Assembly: GCA_902800305.1 (NCBI GenBank)
Contig: CADCDP010000001.1
Span: forward strand, 62,001 to 126,000
Direction of reading: 5' to 3'
DNA: 64,000 bases
Source: an uncultured Bacteroidales bacterium
GTDB lineage: Bacteria > Bacteroidota > Bacteroidia > Bacteroidales > Bacteroidaceae
Each line of letters starts with the position of its first letter. Position 1 is the stretch's first letter. Below, in pieces: positions 26,384 through 34,884 of this stretch. A program made the translations under genes and the position numbers. Under the pieces are notes generated by a model. That model had not been told where the DNA came from. It made no database searches and saw only the letters and a list, made by a program, of their open reading frames with translations.

Positions 26384-26545
26384 AAAAATAACTTGGTACG
26401 TTTCATGCCCCTGCGGGGCGTGTAAAGAAAAAATAGAAAAAAATAGGCAAAAATATATAAAAAATTTTTTTTCCATGTTTTTATCTGTTTTTCTTTATTT
26501 TTCTTTTAAATGCCGCTAAGCGGCAAATCATACCAAGTTATTTTT
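26384..26545 (-). mobile_element. Gene-less derivative of the GxxExxY cassette (MITE-like)
   Basis: 162 bp bounded by a perfect 15-bp inverted repeat, AAAAATAACTTGGTA (26384-26398) and its complement (26531-26545). Inside are a GCCCCTGCGGGGC hairpin (26407-26419) and a TGCCGCTAAGCGGCA hairpin (26511-26525), separated by A/T-rich tracts. Read on the minus strand the order is CCGC-hairpin, A-rich tract, a CATG remnant, T-rich tract with CTATTTTT, CCCC-hairpin with GGGGCAT, TACC..AAGTTATTT: the same order as at 20654-21221 but without the gene. Confidence 0.65.
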
Positions 26546-26555
26546 AATGGTTCTT

Positions 26556-26582
26556 AGAATTCTCCGCCGCTTGCGGAATTCT
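26556..26582. repeat. Short palindrome with GC core
   Basis: AGAATTCTCCGC (26556-26567) and GCGGAATTCT (26573-26582) form an imperfect hairpin with one bulge, 11 bp from the end of the 26384-26545 element. Possibly the remnant of another intergenic repeat. The rest of the gap to 26755 shows only simple A/T-rich sequence. Confidence 0.5.
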
Positions 26583-26755
26583 TTTCCCAGCCGCATGGTC
26601 TTCTTCTAATTCTTAAAATTCTCTGACCCCAAAATTCAGCGTTTTTGACACTTTCCCCTATACAAATCGTGCCAAAAGCCTTTATTTTCGTTAAAAAACG
26701 TTAACTGGGGGGGGTAAAAAGGTACGATTATATACCCCATTTAATTAAAAAATAC

Positions 26756-26763
26756 TAACTTTG
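26756..26763 (+). promoter_or_regulatory. -7 element for the DUF3575/OmpA gene
   Basis: TAACTTTG, 36 bp before the ATG at 26800, fits the Bacteroidota -7 consensus. The -33 element is weak. A run of eight G lies 42 bp upstream (26707-26714). Confidence 0.55.
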
Positions 26764-26799
26764 TAGATTATTAAGGGCGCTAAGACTATAAAAAGAGCT

Positions 26800-28326
26800 A
26801 TGTGGTATCAGGCTTATAAGATCATTCAGAGGGTCGTTCTGCTGTTTTTAGTCTTAACTATTAGTTATAAAGCAACCGCGCAAAGCCCTGTTGCCGTGCG
26901 CAATAATTTGATTTACGACCTGACAGGCACCCCCAATCTGGGCGCCGACTTCCGTGTGTCCTCACATTGGACGCTCGGCATGACCGCTGGTTATCGCCCG
27001 TGGCCCACCGACGACAACGCAACACGCAAGTTGCGGCATCTGCTCATAGCACCCGAACTGCGCTACTGGAACGACAGTACTTTCTACAAATCATACTGGG
27101 GACTGAACCCCATCTACAGCCACTACAATGTGAGTCATGTGAAGTTCCCCTTTGGCTTATATAAAGATGTACGCGACCACCGTATGGAGGGCGACCTCTT
27201 TGCCATAGGCGTGTTCTATGGCCGCACGTGGCGACTGAACCGCTTCTTCCGTCTGGAGGGAGAATTGGGCGTGGCCTTGGGCTATGCGTGGGCGAAGAAA
27301 TATGACTGCACCCACTGCGGCACCTATTACGGCAAGGACAACAAGCCTTTTGCCATCCCCAAGCTCACCCTCAACCTCGTCTATCAGAAAGCGGCGAAAC
27401 CCGTGCCCCCTGTGAAGCCACCTGTGGTGGAGCCTGTGGTACCGCAACTCGTTAGCCACCCTGTGGAGGACAACACGGGTAAGGCGGGCATCCTCCAAAC
27501 CGACAACCCTGTGCTGGAGCACATCTCGCATTATCGGCCTTACGACCGCACCCGCATCCTGCGCAAGGAGAAGGGGGCGCTTTACGTGCATTTCCCCCTC
27601 AACCAGGACGTGCTCATCCACGACTTCCGCAACAATGCCGATGTGCTCGACCGCATCGTGAGCATCACGCGTCAGGTCATGGCCGACACGACCAGCACGG
27701 TGAGCCGCATCCAGATTATCGGTTTGGCTTCCATCGAGGGTCCTGTGGATCGCAACGAACGCTTGGCCGAGGGACGTGCTGAGGCACTCAAGCGATACAT
27801 CCAGCAGCATGTGCCGACGCCCGACGCTCTCTACGACATGGCTTACGGCGGAGAGGCATGGACGGAGCTGCGCGACCAGATTAACGACATCGTGATAGCT
27901 GGCACGGTTTCCAGCGACACCATCGCTGCCCTGCGTCAGGCGCTCAACGTCATCGACACCGAAAACGACCTCAACCGTCGCGAACAGCGGTTGCGCCAAC
28001 TGGCAGGAGGTCGCACCTACGCATACATCCAGCAGCATCTCTTGGCTGACCAGCGCAATTCGGGCTACCTGCGCATCTACTACGACTACGTGCCCGACAC
28101 TCGCGCTGCCACCATCAACCGCGCTTCCGAACTCATGCAGCATGAACGTTATGCCGAGGCCTTGCAGTTGCTCCAAGGGGTGAAGGACGACCCACGTGCA
28201 TGGAACGCCCTCGGTGTCGCTCTCTGGCACACTGGTTCACAAAACGCTGCTCTCGACCTCTTCCGTCGTGCTGCCGAACAGGGCAATGCCGACGCTCGCG
28301 AAAACTTGCGGCAACTGAACAAATGA
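26800..28326 (+). CDS. DUF3575 + OmpA-like outer-membrane protein at the head of a fimbrial locus
   Basis: 508 aa. Signal peptide to about residue 28 (SYKATAQ). Residues 30-200 are a beta-barrel-like DUF3575 region (VAVRNNLIYDLTGTPNLGAD, then a GVFYGRTWRLN strand). A Pro-rich linker (PVPPVKPPVVEPVVPQ) is followed by an OmpA-type peptidoglycan-binding-like domain (IIGLASIEGPVDRNERLAEG, then RAEALKRYIQ) and a C-terminal Sel1/TPR-like repeat (LGVALWHTGSQNAALDLFRR). Proteins of this type commonly open Mfa/Fim-like fimbrial gene clusters in Bacteroidales and are thought to link the fimbria to the envelope; here that role is inferred from position, since fimbrillin genes follow. Confidence 0.82.
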   Translation: MWYQAYKIIQRVVLLFLVLTISYKATAQSPVAVRNNLIYDLTGTPNLGADFRVSSHWTLGMTAGYRPWPTDDNATRKLRHLLIAPELRYWNDSTFYKSYWGLNPIYSHYNVSHVKFPFGLYKDVRDHRMEGDLFAIGVFYGRTWRLNRFFRLEGELGVALGYAWAKKYDCTHCGTYYGKDNKPFAIPKLTLNLVYQKAAKPVPPVKPPVVEPVVPQLVSHPVEDNTGKAGILQTDNPVLEHISHYRPYDRTRILRKEKGALYVHFPLNQDVLIHDFRNNADVLDRIVSITRQVMADTTSTVSRIQIIGLASIEGPVDRNERLAEGRAEALKRYIQQHVPTPDALYDMAYGGEAWTELRDQINDIVIAGTVSSDTIAALRQALNVIDTENDLNRREQRLRQLAGGRTYAYIQQHLLADQRNSGYLRIYYDYVPDTRAATINRASELMQHERYAEALQLLQGVKDDPRAWNALGVALWHTGSQNAALDLFRRAAEQGNADARENLRQLNK

Positions 28327-28344
28327 AGAATAAACAGCAAGTAT

Positions 28345-28614
28345 ATGAAGAAGAAACAACTCATAACCTACGACGATGTCCGCGACAAAATAGTGGAAAT
28401 AAGGGGTCAGCAATGTATCCTCGACTTTGCCGTTGCTGAGTTGTATGGTGTTGAAACCAGAGACATAAACAAGGCTGTCAAGAATAATCCGCGCAAGTTC
28501 CCCCAAGGATGGGTTTTTGAACTCGAAAAACAAGAACTAGAGGGTTTGCGGTGGAAAAATTCCACCACAAATCTCCCCAATTCGAAGAGCAGAGTTCTAC
28601 CAAAGGATAAATAA
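28345..28614 (+). pseudogene. Truncated ORF6N-domain gene
   Basis: 89 codons starting MKKKQLITYDDVRDKIVEIR with LDFAVAELYGVETRDINKAVKNN, the N-terminal ORF6N DNA-binding-type domain seen in phage and mobile-element proteins. The family usually continues after RVLPK with an AFTEQG-type segment and another 80-100 residues. Here the reading frame ends in RVLPKDK and a stop, and the fimbrillin gene begins 36 bp later, so the 3' part is missing. It lies between the OmpA-like and fimbrillin genes. It may be non-functional, or a short regulator of the fimbrial locus (less likely). Confidence 0.75.
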
Positions 28615-28650
28615 GAACAACATATTATTAACTTTTAAAATTAGAAGCTT

Positions 28651-30756
28651 ATGAAAAAGAACTTCAAGTATGCTTTGCTGGGTGCGATAGCACTCACAGG
28701 CGCAATGGGATTCACCGCATGCTCCACCGACAGCGATGTGGCAGAAGACATTAATCCCTCCTATGATGCAGCCACTGGACTTGTAAAGTCACAGTTCGTG
28801 CTGAACATTGCTAGTAACGCCCAGACTCGTTCTGGATCCACCACCGTACAGGCTGGCGGTGAGAATTTCCGAGGTATTGACAACACTCTGCTGTTTGCCT
28901 ATGCGACAAATGGCCAACGCTTTGTTGATGCAACTATTGCAGGTACAGCAGCAGCCAATCGCTATGACTTGGGAACAGTGGCCGCCGCAAATTCGCTTGA
29001 CAATAGCGGAAGCAAATCTCACCGTATTCTGGAACTTGCTATGCCAACAGGTACAGATGCTATGCTGTTCTACGGTAAAGCTATCAAGGCTACTGACGCT
29101 GACGCTAATGAGGTCGGCAAGGTTACCTATTCCGTATCGGGTTCAACACCGACTGGCTTCCACTTTGATCTCAACACACGTATAGCAGAAAATACTTCGA
29201 GATACGAGCATACAGCTCAAGTCTTGGCTGCCATCATGACAAAGATCGTCAATGTCACTGGTACCTATACTGTTGTTAAAAACGATTATCCATCTTGGCC
29301 CGGTAATAATGGAGATGTTTTAACCTCTACGTGGAAAGACTTGAACCCAACAACTCAAGAACGTGATCTTTCACCACTGGAGGAAATTCTCTATAAAGCT
29401 TTCCATACCCTGACATCTTATGGTACTAACGAACTGCGCGGTGGTTCTTCAAATGCTATTCATACTACAGTGAAAGATTTGTATTCTGTAACCATTAAAG
29501 TAGCAAATGCCACGCCTACCTCTCCATACGAAGAGTTGGCAAAACATCTCGCACAGCAAATCAATACTCAGATAACCAATTACTTTACTTCTTCCGACAC
29601 AGAGCCTATTAATGGCTTTAAGGGTGCCGATGGTGTCAAAAGCGCAATGGGTACAAGTTGGAATAACGATTGGAATGATGTTATTTCTACAGAACTTTCC
29701 AACTTCCCTATTACTACTTTTACCTTGCCCGAGGGTGCAGCACAGCTCGAATATACTTCTTCAACAAACACGTTTACCCATAAGCATCCGGGAACCAGTC
29801 TGCTTGACAAATCAACATCAACAAACCCCAATGCTTATACGTTACCTGCAGAATTGATGTATCGTTGCAACAGCGGCGTTCGTACCTCTAACAAGGAGAA
29901 GTCTTCTTCAGGTTATCCTAACGGTGTTGCTAATTGGGATGACACCGATAGTTGGGACAGCGATTGGTCAGGAACATCGGTTACGTCTGCGACTCGTGCA
30001 ACAGCCATGACACAGAATGTGAACTATGGTGTGGCTCTGCTGAACGCCACAGTAAGCATCAAGGAAGGTGTTTCTTCACTTGAAGACAACAGAAAAGCAC
30101 TTAACCAAGGTGAAACCAACAAATCATTCTCTCCTGCAAATCTCCATTTTACATGGACAGGCATTATTATTGGTGGTCAGCCTGCAAGTGTTGACTGGCA
30201 GTTCTTGCCTACTGAATCCTCTACTTTCGACAAACTGGTTTATGACAACCGCGTGGCAGGTAATACTTTAGGAACCGCTGTTCCAAACACAGCCGGATCT
30301 GTATCATCTCCTAACTATACTATTCTGTTTGACAACTATAATGCCAACCAAGCTGCACAGAACAAAGTACGCGTTGCCCTTCAGTTCGTCAACGACGGTG
30401 ACGACTTCTGGGGACGTGACAACCTGATTCGCAAAGGCCAGACATTCTACCTCGTTGCAGAACTCGATCCTACAAGTAATACAATTCCTGCTGCCAACTG
30501 GGATACCTATTACCAGGTTCCACCTCTTGACGCAAGTGGTTTTTCAACCAAGACCACCCGTGTCTTTGTTCAGGACTACATGACTACAGCGAACTTCATT
30601 TTTACTGCAAACGAAACCGAACACACATCGAGCCTGCAGGACGCCTATGTCACTATACCTGACCTGCGTTCCAGCCAGTTGTCTTTCGGTTTGTCTGTTG
30701 ACCTCAATTGGAGACCAGGCCTTACCTTCAACGACGTGACCCTCGGCGGTAACTAA
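28651..30756 (+). CDS. Mfa1-like fimbrillin lipoprotein (probable major subunit)
   Basis: 701 aa. Lipoprotein signal with lipobox GFTAC (Cys at about residue 24), then the fimbrillin pattern GGENFRGIDNTLLFAYATN (about 70-88) and YTLPAELMYRCNSGVR in the second half. The C-terminus SLSVDLNWRP...VTLGG-type strand is a plausible donor strand. It is a paralogue of the product of 31900-33675 (shared FRGI segment, YxxPAELxY, and the closing LFVxWxx..NV..). In Porphyromonas such proteins are lipidated, trimmed and polymerised into the fimbrial shaft. The gene is distinctly more A/T-rich than its neighbours, which fits an exchangeable surface antigen. A hairpin follows it (30773-30807), separating it from the accessory genes. 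Confidence 0.82.
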   Translation: MKKNFKYALLGAIALTGAMGFTACSTDSDVAEDINPSYDAATGLVKSQFVLNIASNAQTRSGSTTVQAGGENFRGIDNTLLFAYATNGQRFVDATIAGTAAANRYDLGTVAAANSLDNSGSKSHRILELAMPTGTDAMLFYGKAIKATDADANEVGKVTYSVSGSTPTGFHFDLNTRIAENTSRYEHTAQVLAAIMTKIVNVTGTYTVVKNDYPSWPGNNGDVLTSTWKDLNPTTQERDLSPLEEILYKAFHTLTSYGTNELRGGSSNAIHTTVKDLYSVTIKVANATPTSPYEELAKHLAQQINTQITNYFTSSDTEPINGFKGADGVKSAMGTSWNNDWNDVISTELSNFPITTFTLPEGAAQLEYTSSTNTFTHKHPGTSLLDKSTSTNPNAYTLPAELMYRCNSGVRTSNKEKSSSGYPNGVANWDDTDSWDSDWSGTSVTSATRATAMTQNVNYGVALLNATVSIKEGVSSLEDNRKALNQGETNKSFSPANLHFTWTGIIIGGQPASVDWQFLPTESSTFDKLVYDNRVAGNTLGTAVPNTAGSVSSPNYTILFDNYNANQAAQNKVRVALQFVNDGDDFWGRDNLIRKGQTFYLVAELDPTSNTIPAANWDTYYQVPPLDASGFSTKTTRVFVQDYMTTANFIFTANETEHTSSLQDAYVTIPDLRSSQLSFGLSVDLNWRPGLTFNDVTLGGN

Positions 30757-30772
30757 TCCTTAAGTACTTACA

Positions 30773-30807
30773 AGTTGGGAGTGCACCCTTGTGGCGCATT
30801 CCCAACT
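30773..30807 (+). terminator. Hairpin between the fimbrillin gene and the accessory genes (attenuator candidate)
   Basis: AGTTGGGA at 30773-30780 pairs with 30800-30807 and TGC/GCA extends the stem inward around a G-T pair. No T-run follows, so it may be a partial terminator or a 3'-stability element rather than a full stop. Confidence 0.5.
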
Positions 30808-30862
30808 ATACATTATTTATATATAACGGTACGTGATGCCATCAGCAAGCATATATCAACAA

Positions 30863-31903
30863 ATGGAAAAAGGGAAACGAGAACGAGGATGGGCCATCGT
30901 GCCTGTCTGGGGGCGTTGTGTGTCCGTTTGTCTTGTTGCCTTGTTGCTGATGACGGCTTGCAACACGATTGACGACGACCTCTCCGACTGCGGCACCGAA
31001 TTTGAAATCGTGTACGAACTACGATTGGTGACGAACATCGAAACCGAAATCCAGACACAGCTGACTACACAGACGGAAAAACGTGTGGGTGATGCCTTGC
31101 GTGGACATCTGGCGAATATCTTCACCGACTTTGCCCACGACATCGACCTCTCGTTCTATGATGTAAGTAAAGACCACGACCTCCTTCACCACGAGGAGCA
31201 CGTGATGAACAATAACGAACGAAGCTACACCATCTACCTGCCCATGCGGGAGTATCGCCACTTGGCACTCGCCAACCTGAAGAACAACACTTGGGTGAAG
31301 GCGGAAGGCAGGGAGCTGAGCCATACGCTGAACCTCATGCAGGAGGTACGCGACACGGTGGCTTCGCATGAGACGGGACTTTTCACGGCTCGCACCGATA
31401 TGGACGTGCTGGCAGACGTGAACCAGACTTTCTACGTGAAACTCTATATGGCCAATAGCGCCGTCGCGCTGGTGCTCGACCCTCGTGGCCAAGACGTTCG
31501 CAACGTGCGTGTGTTCACCACGGGTTTTGCGACGGGCTTCAACGTGAACGACAGCACCTACACCTTTGCCCAGCGGTCGCCCATTGTGCGCACGGAGTCG
31601 ATAGACACGGGTACGGACTTATTCTGCTTCTGCTCGGTCAACTTCCCTTCGGGGAAAGTCTCCACGCGAGATGTTGCCGAGGGTGATGGCGCATGTTGGA
31701 AACTCAATATTTATGTAACCAAGGCTGACGGTACCATTACCGAGACGGTGCTCTCTGTGATGGAACCATTGGATGCTGAACAACTGAAAATCATTAAAGC
31801 ATATTTAGACGAAGATGGTGTGGCACATCCTGCGGATGCCACTGTGGGTGTGAGCGTTACCCTCGACTGGAATCAGGGAGGCGAGCACGACGTTGAGTTA
31901 TGA
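30863..31903 (+). CDS. FimB/Mfa2-family fimbrial anchor lipoprotein
   Basis: 346 aa from ATG 30863. Signal segment VSVCLVALLLMTAC gives a lipobox (LMTAC), followed directly by NTIDDDLSDC, the hallmark start of FimB/Mfa2 proteins, then SYTIYLPMREYRHLALANL in the first beta-sandwich. FimB/Mfa2 proteins sit at the base of the fimbria in the outer membrane and limit fimbrial length. In-frame GTG 30833 and ATG 30836 would add ten residues before the charged n-region; 30863 gives a normal lipoprotein signal. It overlaps the next gene by 4 bp. Confidence 0.85.
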   Translation: MEKGKRERGWAIVPVWGRCVSVCLVALLLMTACNTIDDDLSDCGTEFEIVYELRLVTNIETEIQTQLTTQTEKRVGDALRGHLANIFTDFAHDIDLSFYDVSKDHDLLHHEEHVMNNNERSYTIYLPMREYRHLALANLKNNTWVKAEGRELSHTLNLMQEVRDTVASHETGLFTARTDMDVLADVNQTFYVKLYMANSAVALVLDPRGQDVRNVRVFTTGFATGFNVNDSTYTFAQRSPIVRTESIDTGTDLFCFCSVNFPSGKVSTRDVAEGDGACWKLNIYVTKADGTITETVLSVMEPLDAEQLKIIKAYLDEDGVAHPADATVGVSVTLDWNQGGEHDVEL

Positions 31904-33675
31904 CAAAAGGTCAAATTTACATAGTTGTTTTCTTGGTTCTTGCCACTTTCGTAGGTTGCAAGAACGAGGAAGATGCCGCTGTCCAAGAAGTGACAGCGGA
32001 GTTGGCTTTTTCTGTATCTGCCTCAGCCGAACAGCACACCCGCATGACGGCCAATGTGGTGCAAGCTAATAACAACTACCGTGGCATCACGGACTTGCGC
32101 ATTGTGCCTTTTGCGGCGAGAGGCCGTAAGATTCAGTTGGGCGACATGGCTAAACGTGAACGAGTGAACGACTTAGGCCAGCCCTATGAACGCACCAATT
32201 CTTGGTTCTACTACTACCAGCACTGCTCCTTTATGGAGGGAGTGTCCTCCTTTCTTGTCTATGGGAGAGCTATCCCAACGTATGGTTCAGGTACTCCCAC
32301 CATGGCGGACAAGCGGATGAACGGTTCTTTGGATGCCGTCTTCCCGCTGGATATGCAGCTGAATGGTGTCTCCTTCACTCCGACCCCCATCTATGGATCC
32401 TCCACGGCAGATGCCAAGGCTACGGCACTTGCGGCCTATTTGACTGCCATTGCCAACACGTCGGTCACGGTGTCTGGAACGACCACGACGTGGAAGAACG
32501 TCACTCATTCTGCCCTGAAGGCGCTATATCAGAACTTTATCGGTCAGAAGAACACGGAAACTGCCGATTTGGCGGGGTCGAGTACGAATGTGCTGGTGTT
32601 TGTCCAAGAACTGTACAATCAGGTGCATGGCCAAGTTTCTTCATACCCAGAGAACTCGGTGGAACGTGAGCTGTGTCTGGCGATACTCAACACCATCACC
32701 ACCTATCAAGGCATCACCACCACTTCGGAGGGGAAGGTGTCGGGTTTGGGGACAGCGATGAGCGGCTTTCCTGCTTCCATCGGTCTGCCTGACGGGGCTG
32801 CCGTGGTGCGCTGGACGGGTACGAAGTTTGAGCCTCAGACCCAAACCACCACGATGGACAACATCACGGGTATTGCCCGTTATGCCTATCCAGCCGAACT
32901 CTACTACTACGCCAACAGCCTCATACGGACATCGAGCATTGATGACCGTTCCTCTACTTACACGGGGGGAGCGGCAAGTCAGACGTGGGAGAACGTGTTG
33001 GAAGCTTACGAACAAAACCCTGGCTACGTGACTCGTCATACAAAGGCCGTGGCCATCGAGGATCCTGTGCAGTATGGGGTGGCGCACTTGCAGATGAAGC
33101 TGAAGAGCGTGACATCCACTTTGCCGGATGCAGCGGGAACCTCTATTTCTGTCGGCACGAATACTTTTCCGTTGACGGCGGTCATTGTGGGCAACCAGCA
33201 TCCTGTCGGCTTCGACTTCAAGCCGTCAGACACGGAGGATGATGAGTATTTCATCTACGATACCCAAGTGCAGAAGAGTGGTGGTGCCAATTTATATTTG
33301 AGTGCAACGGTGGCAGAGTCCGACCTAATCCATACGTTGGTGTTGCAAAGCAAAGATGAGGAAGAGGTGGCTGTGGTGCTGGAGTTCTTGAACAACGGCA
33401 CACAGACTTTCGAAGGTGTGGACGGTTTGGTTTATCCTGGCACCAAATTCTACTTGGTGGCAAAGGTGAAGCCAGAAACGGTAGGCGCGAATGCCGAAGA
33501 CTACGAGAAGCGCGTGTTCACGCAAGACTGTGTGACAACGATGAGCATGAAGGTGGAGTCGTTGGAGAAGGCTTACAACGTGTTGCCCAACCTGCTCTCG
33601 CCTCGCCTCGAAATCGGCGTGGAAGTCATCACCGACTGGATGCAGGCGGAACCGACGAACGTGATGTTAGAGTGA
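31900..33675 (+). CDS. Second Mfa1-like fimbrillin lipoprotein
   Basis: 591 aa. Signal YIVVFLVLATFVGC with lipobox FVGC. NNYRGITDLRIVPFA (about residues 58-72) and YAYPAELYYYANSLIRTSS match the corresponding parts of the 28651-30756 product. The end LEIGVEVITDWMQ...NVMLE is the likely donor strand. It probably is a minor or tip-proximal subunit, because it follows the anchor gene in the accessory operon. The ATG overlaps the previous stop (ATGA at 31900-31903). Confidence 0.8.
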   Translation: MTKGQIYIVVFLVLATFVGCKNEEDAAVQEVTAELAFSVSASAEQHTRMTANVVQANNNYRGITDLRIVPFAARGRKIQLGDMAKRERVNDLGQPYERTNSWFYYYQHCSFMEGVSSFLVYGRAIPTYGSGTPTMADKRMNGSLDAVFPLDMQLNGVSFTPTPIYGSSTADAKATALAAYLTAIANTSVTVSGTTTTWKNVTHSALKALYQNFIGQKNTETADLAGSSTNVLVFVQELYNQVHGQVSSYPENSVERELCLAILNTITTYQGITTTSEGKVSGLGTAMSGFPASIGLPDGAAVVRWTGTKFEPQTQTTTMDNITGIARYAYPAELYYYANSLIRTSSIDDRSSTYTGGAASQTWENVLEAYEQNPGYVTRHTKAVAIEDPVQYGVAHLQMKLKSVTSTLPDAAGTSISVGTNTFPLTAVIVGNQHPVGFDFKPSDTEDDEYFIYDTQVQKSGGANLYLSATVAESDLIHTLVLQSKDEEEVAVVLEFLNNGTQTFEGVDGLVYPGTKFYLVAKVKPETVGANAEDYEKRVFTQDCVTTMSMKVESLEKAYNVLPNLLSPRLEIGVEVITDWMQAEPTNVMLE

Positions 33676-33689
33676 TTGATAGTTGAAAA

Positions 33690-34871
33690 TTGAAACGGAT
33701 AGTTGACATATTATGTGGATGGGTGCTCATGTTGCTGATGGCATGTAGTAGCAACGATGGCAGCGGAATGGGTGAGCTGGACAATCAGCCTACCACGTTG
33801 AGCATCTATGTCTATGCGCCAGACCACATGCTGTTCACTCGCGCCAGCACCGATTGGGTGGAGGGGTTGTCAGCCGAGAGCAACATCCATTCTCTGCAGG
33901 TATGGGTGTTCGAACATGGTACTGATAATCTGGTGGGCTACTTCACTCCCCACACGACCGATGACCTGAATACCGCTGGTACTGCTGTTTACCAGATGAC
34001 CGTGACCCCACAGTTTGTGGAGAACAGACCCAATGTGGATGTCTATGTGCTGGCAAACGTGACTATGGCGAACTGCAAATGTGCATTTGATGCGAATACG
34101 ACGCGTACACAACTGGAGGCTGCTGTGCTGAAGCATGAGGGAGAGAACGATCCCTTTGGACTGACAACTCCTGTGACGGCGGTGCCAACTGATGATGGCT
34201 TGCCCATGACGGGTGTACTCCGAGACCAGATGGTGACGGGGGAGAGTCCGGTGTTGCGAGTTGGCGATGGCTCTTTGGCTACGGTACAGTTGGTCAGAGC
34301 CGTATCGAAGGTACGTTTCATCTTCTCGCAGATGGAAAACAATGAGAATGTGATGAGGGTCAAGAGCGTGTCGCTGACGGGAGATATACTGCCCAAGCAG
34401 GAATACCTGTTCTTGGAAAACGGATATACAGGGAGCGAGTATCATGTCAAGACGGATGGCGACTACGATGCCGGCCCTGTACAGATGGTGGGAGAAATCA
34501 ACGATGTGGCATCGACCACCGACCCTCTGTATTATACTTACACTGCTGGCATGGGAGCGCAGGAGTATGAAACGCTCATTACCACAGGACTGACCAAAGA
34601 GACACCAGAGCTGTCCTTGGGTGGATTGTTCTACCTGCGTGAAAGCGACAAGAAACTGACTGGCGAGATACAATATACGGTGACCGATGCTGAAGACAAA
34701 ACGGTGGAACGCACCGCGACCTTCTCCATGCACGATGCTGGTGACTTCTCGCGCAACCATAGCTGGGTGGTCTATGCCTTTTACGGCTCTACTACCCTCG
34801 ACATCTTGGTGGTGAGGATTAAGGACTGGGTGATTGTTCAGAACGTGGATCATACGGTTTATAACTGGTAG
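33690..34871 (+). CDS. Fimbrillin-like accessory lipoprotein with TTG start
   Basis: 393 aa. Reads TTG-AAA-CGG... giving MKRIVDILCGWVLMLLMACSS, a lipoprotein signal with lipobox LMAC. The body begins TTLSIYVYAPDHMLFTR and SLQVWVFEHGTDNLVGYF, typical of Fim/Mfa accessory (tip) proteins with two beta-sandwich domains. No ATG precedes the signal peptide in frame, so TTG at 33690 is the likely start; the alternative ATGs inside the signal would destroy it. The leader DNA is closely similar to that of the next gene (34885), although the mature proteins differ. Gap to the previous gene is 14 bp. Confidence 0.75.
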   Translation: MKRIVDILCGWVLMLLMACSSNDGSGMGELDNQPTTLSIYVYAPDHMLFTRASTDWVEGLSAESNIHSLQVWVFEHGTDNLVGYFTPHTTDDLNTAGTAVYQMTVTPQFVENRPNVDVYVLANVTMANCKCAFDANTTRTQLEAAVLKHEGENDPFGLTTPVTAVPTDDGLPMTGVLRDQMVTGESPVLRVGDGSLATVQLVRAVSKVRFIFSQMENNENVMRVKSVSLTGDILPKQEYLFLENGYTGSEYHVKTDGDYDAGPVQMVGEINDVASTTDPLYYTYTAGMGAQEYETLITTGLTKETPELSLGGLFYLRESDKKLTGEIQYTVTDAEDKTVERTATFSMHDAGDFSRNHSWVVYAFYGSTTLDILVVRIKDWVIVQNVDHTVYNW

Positions 34872-34884
34872 AATTAGGAGTTGA

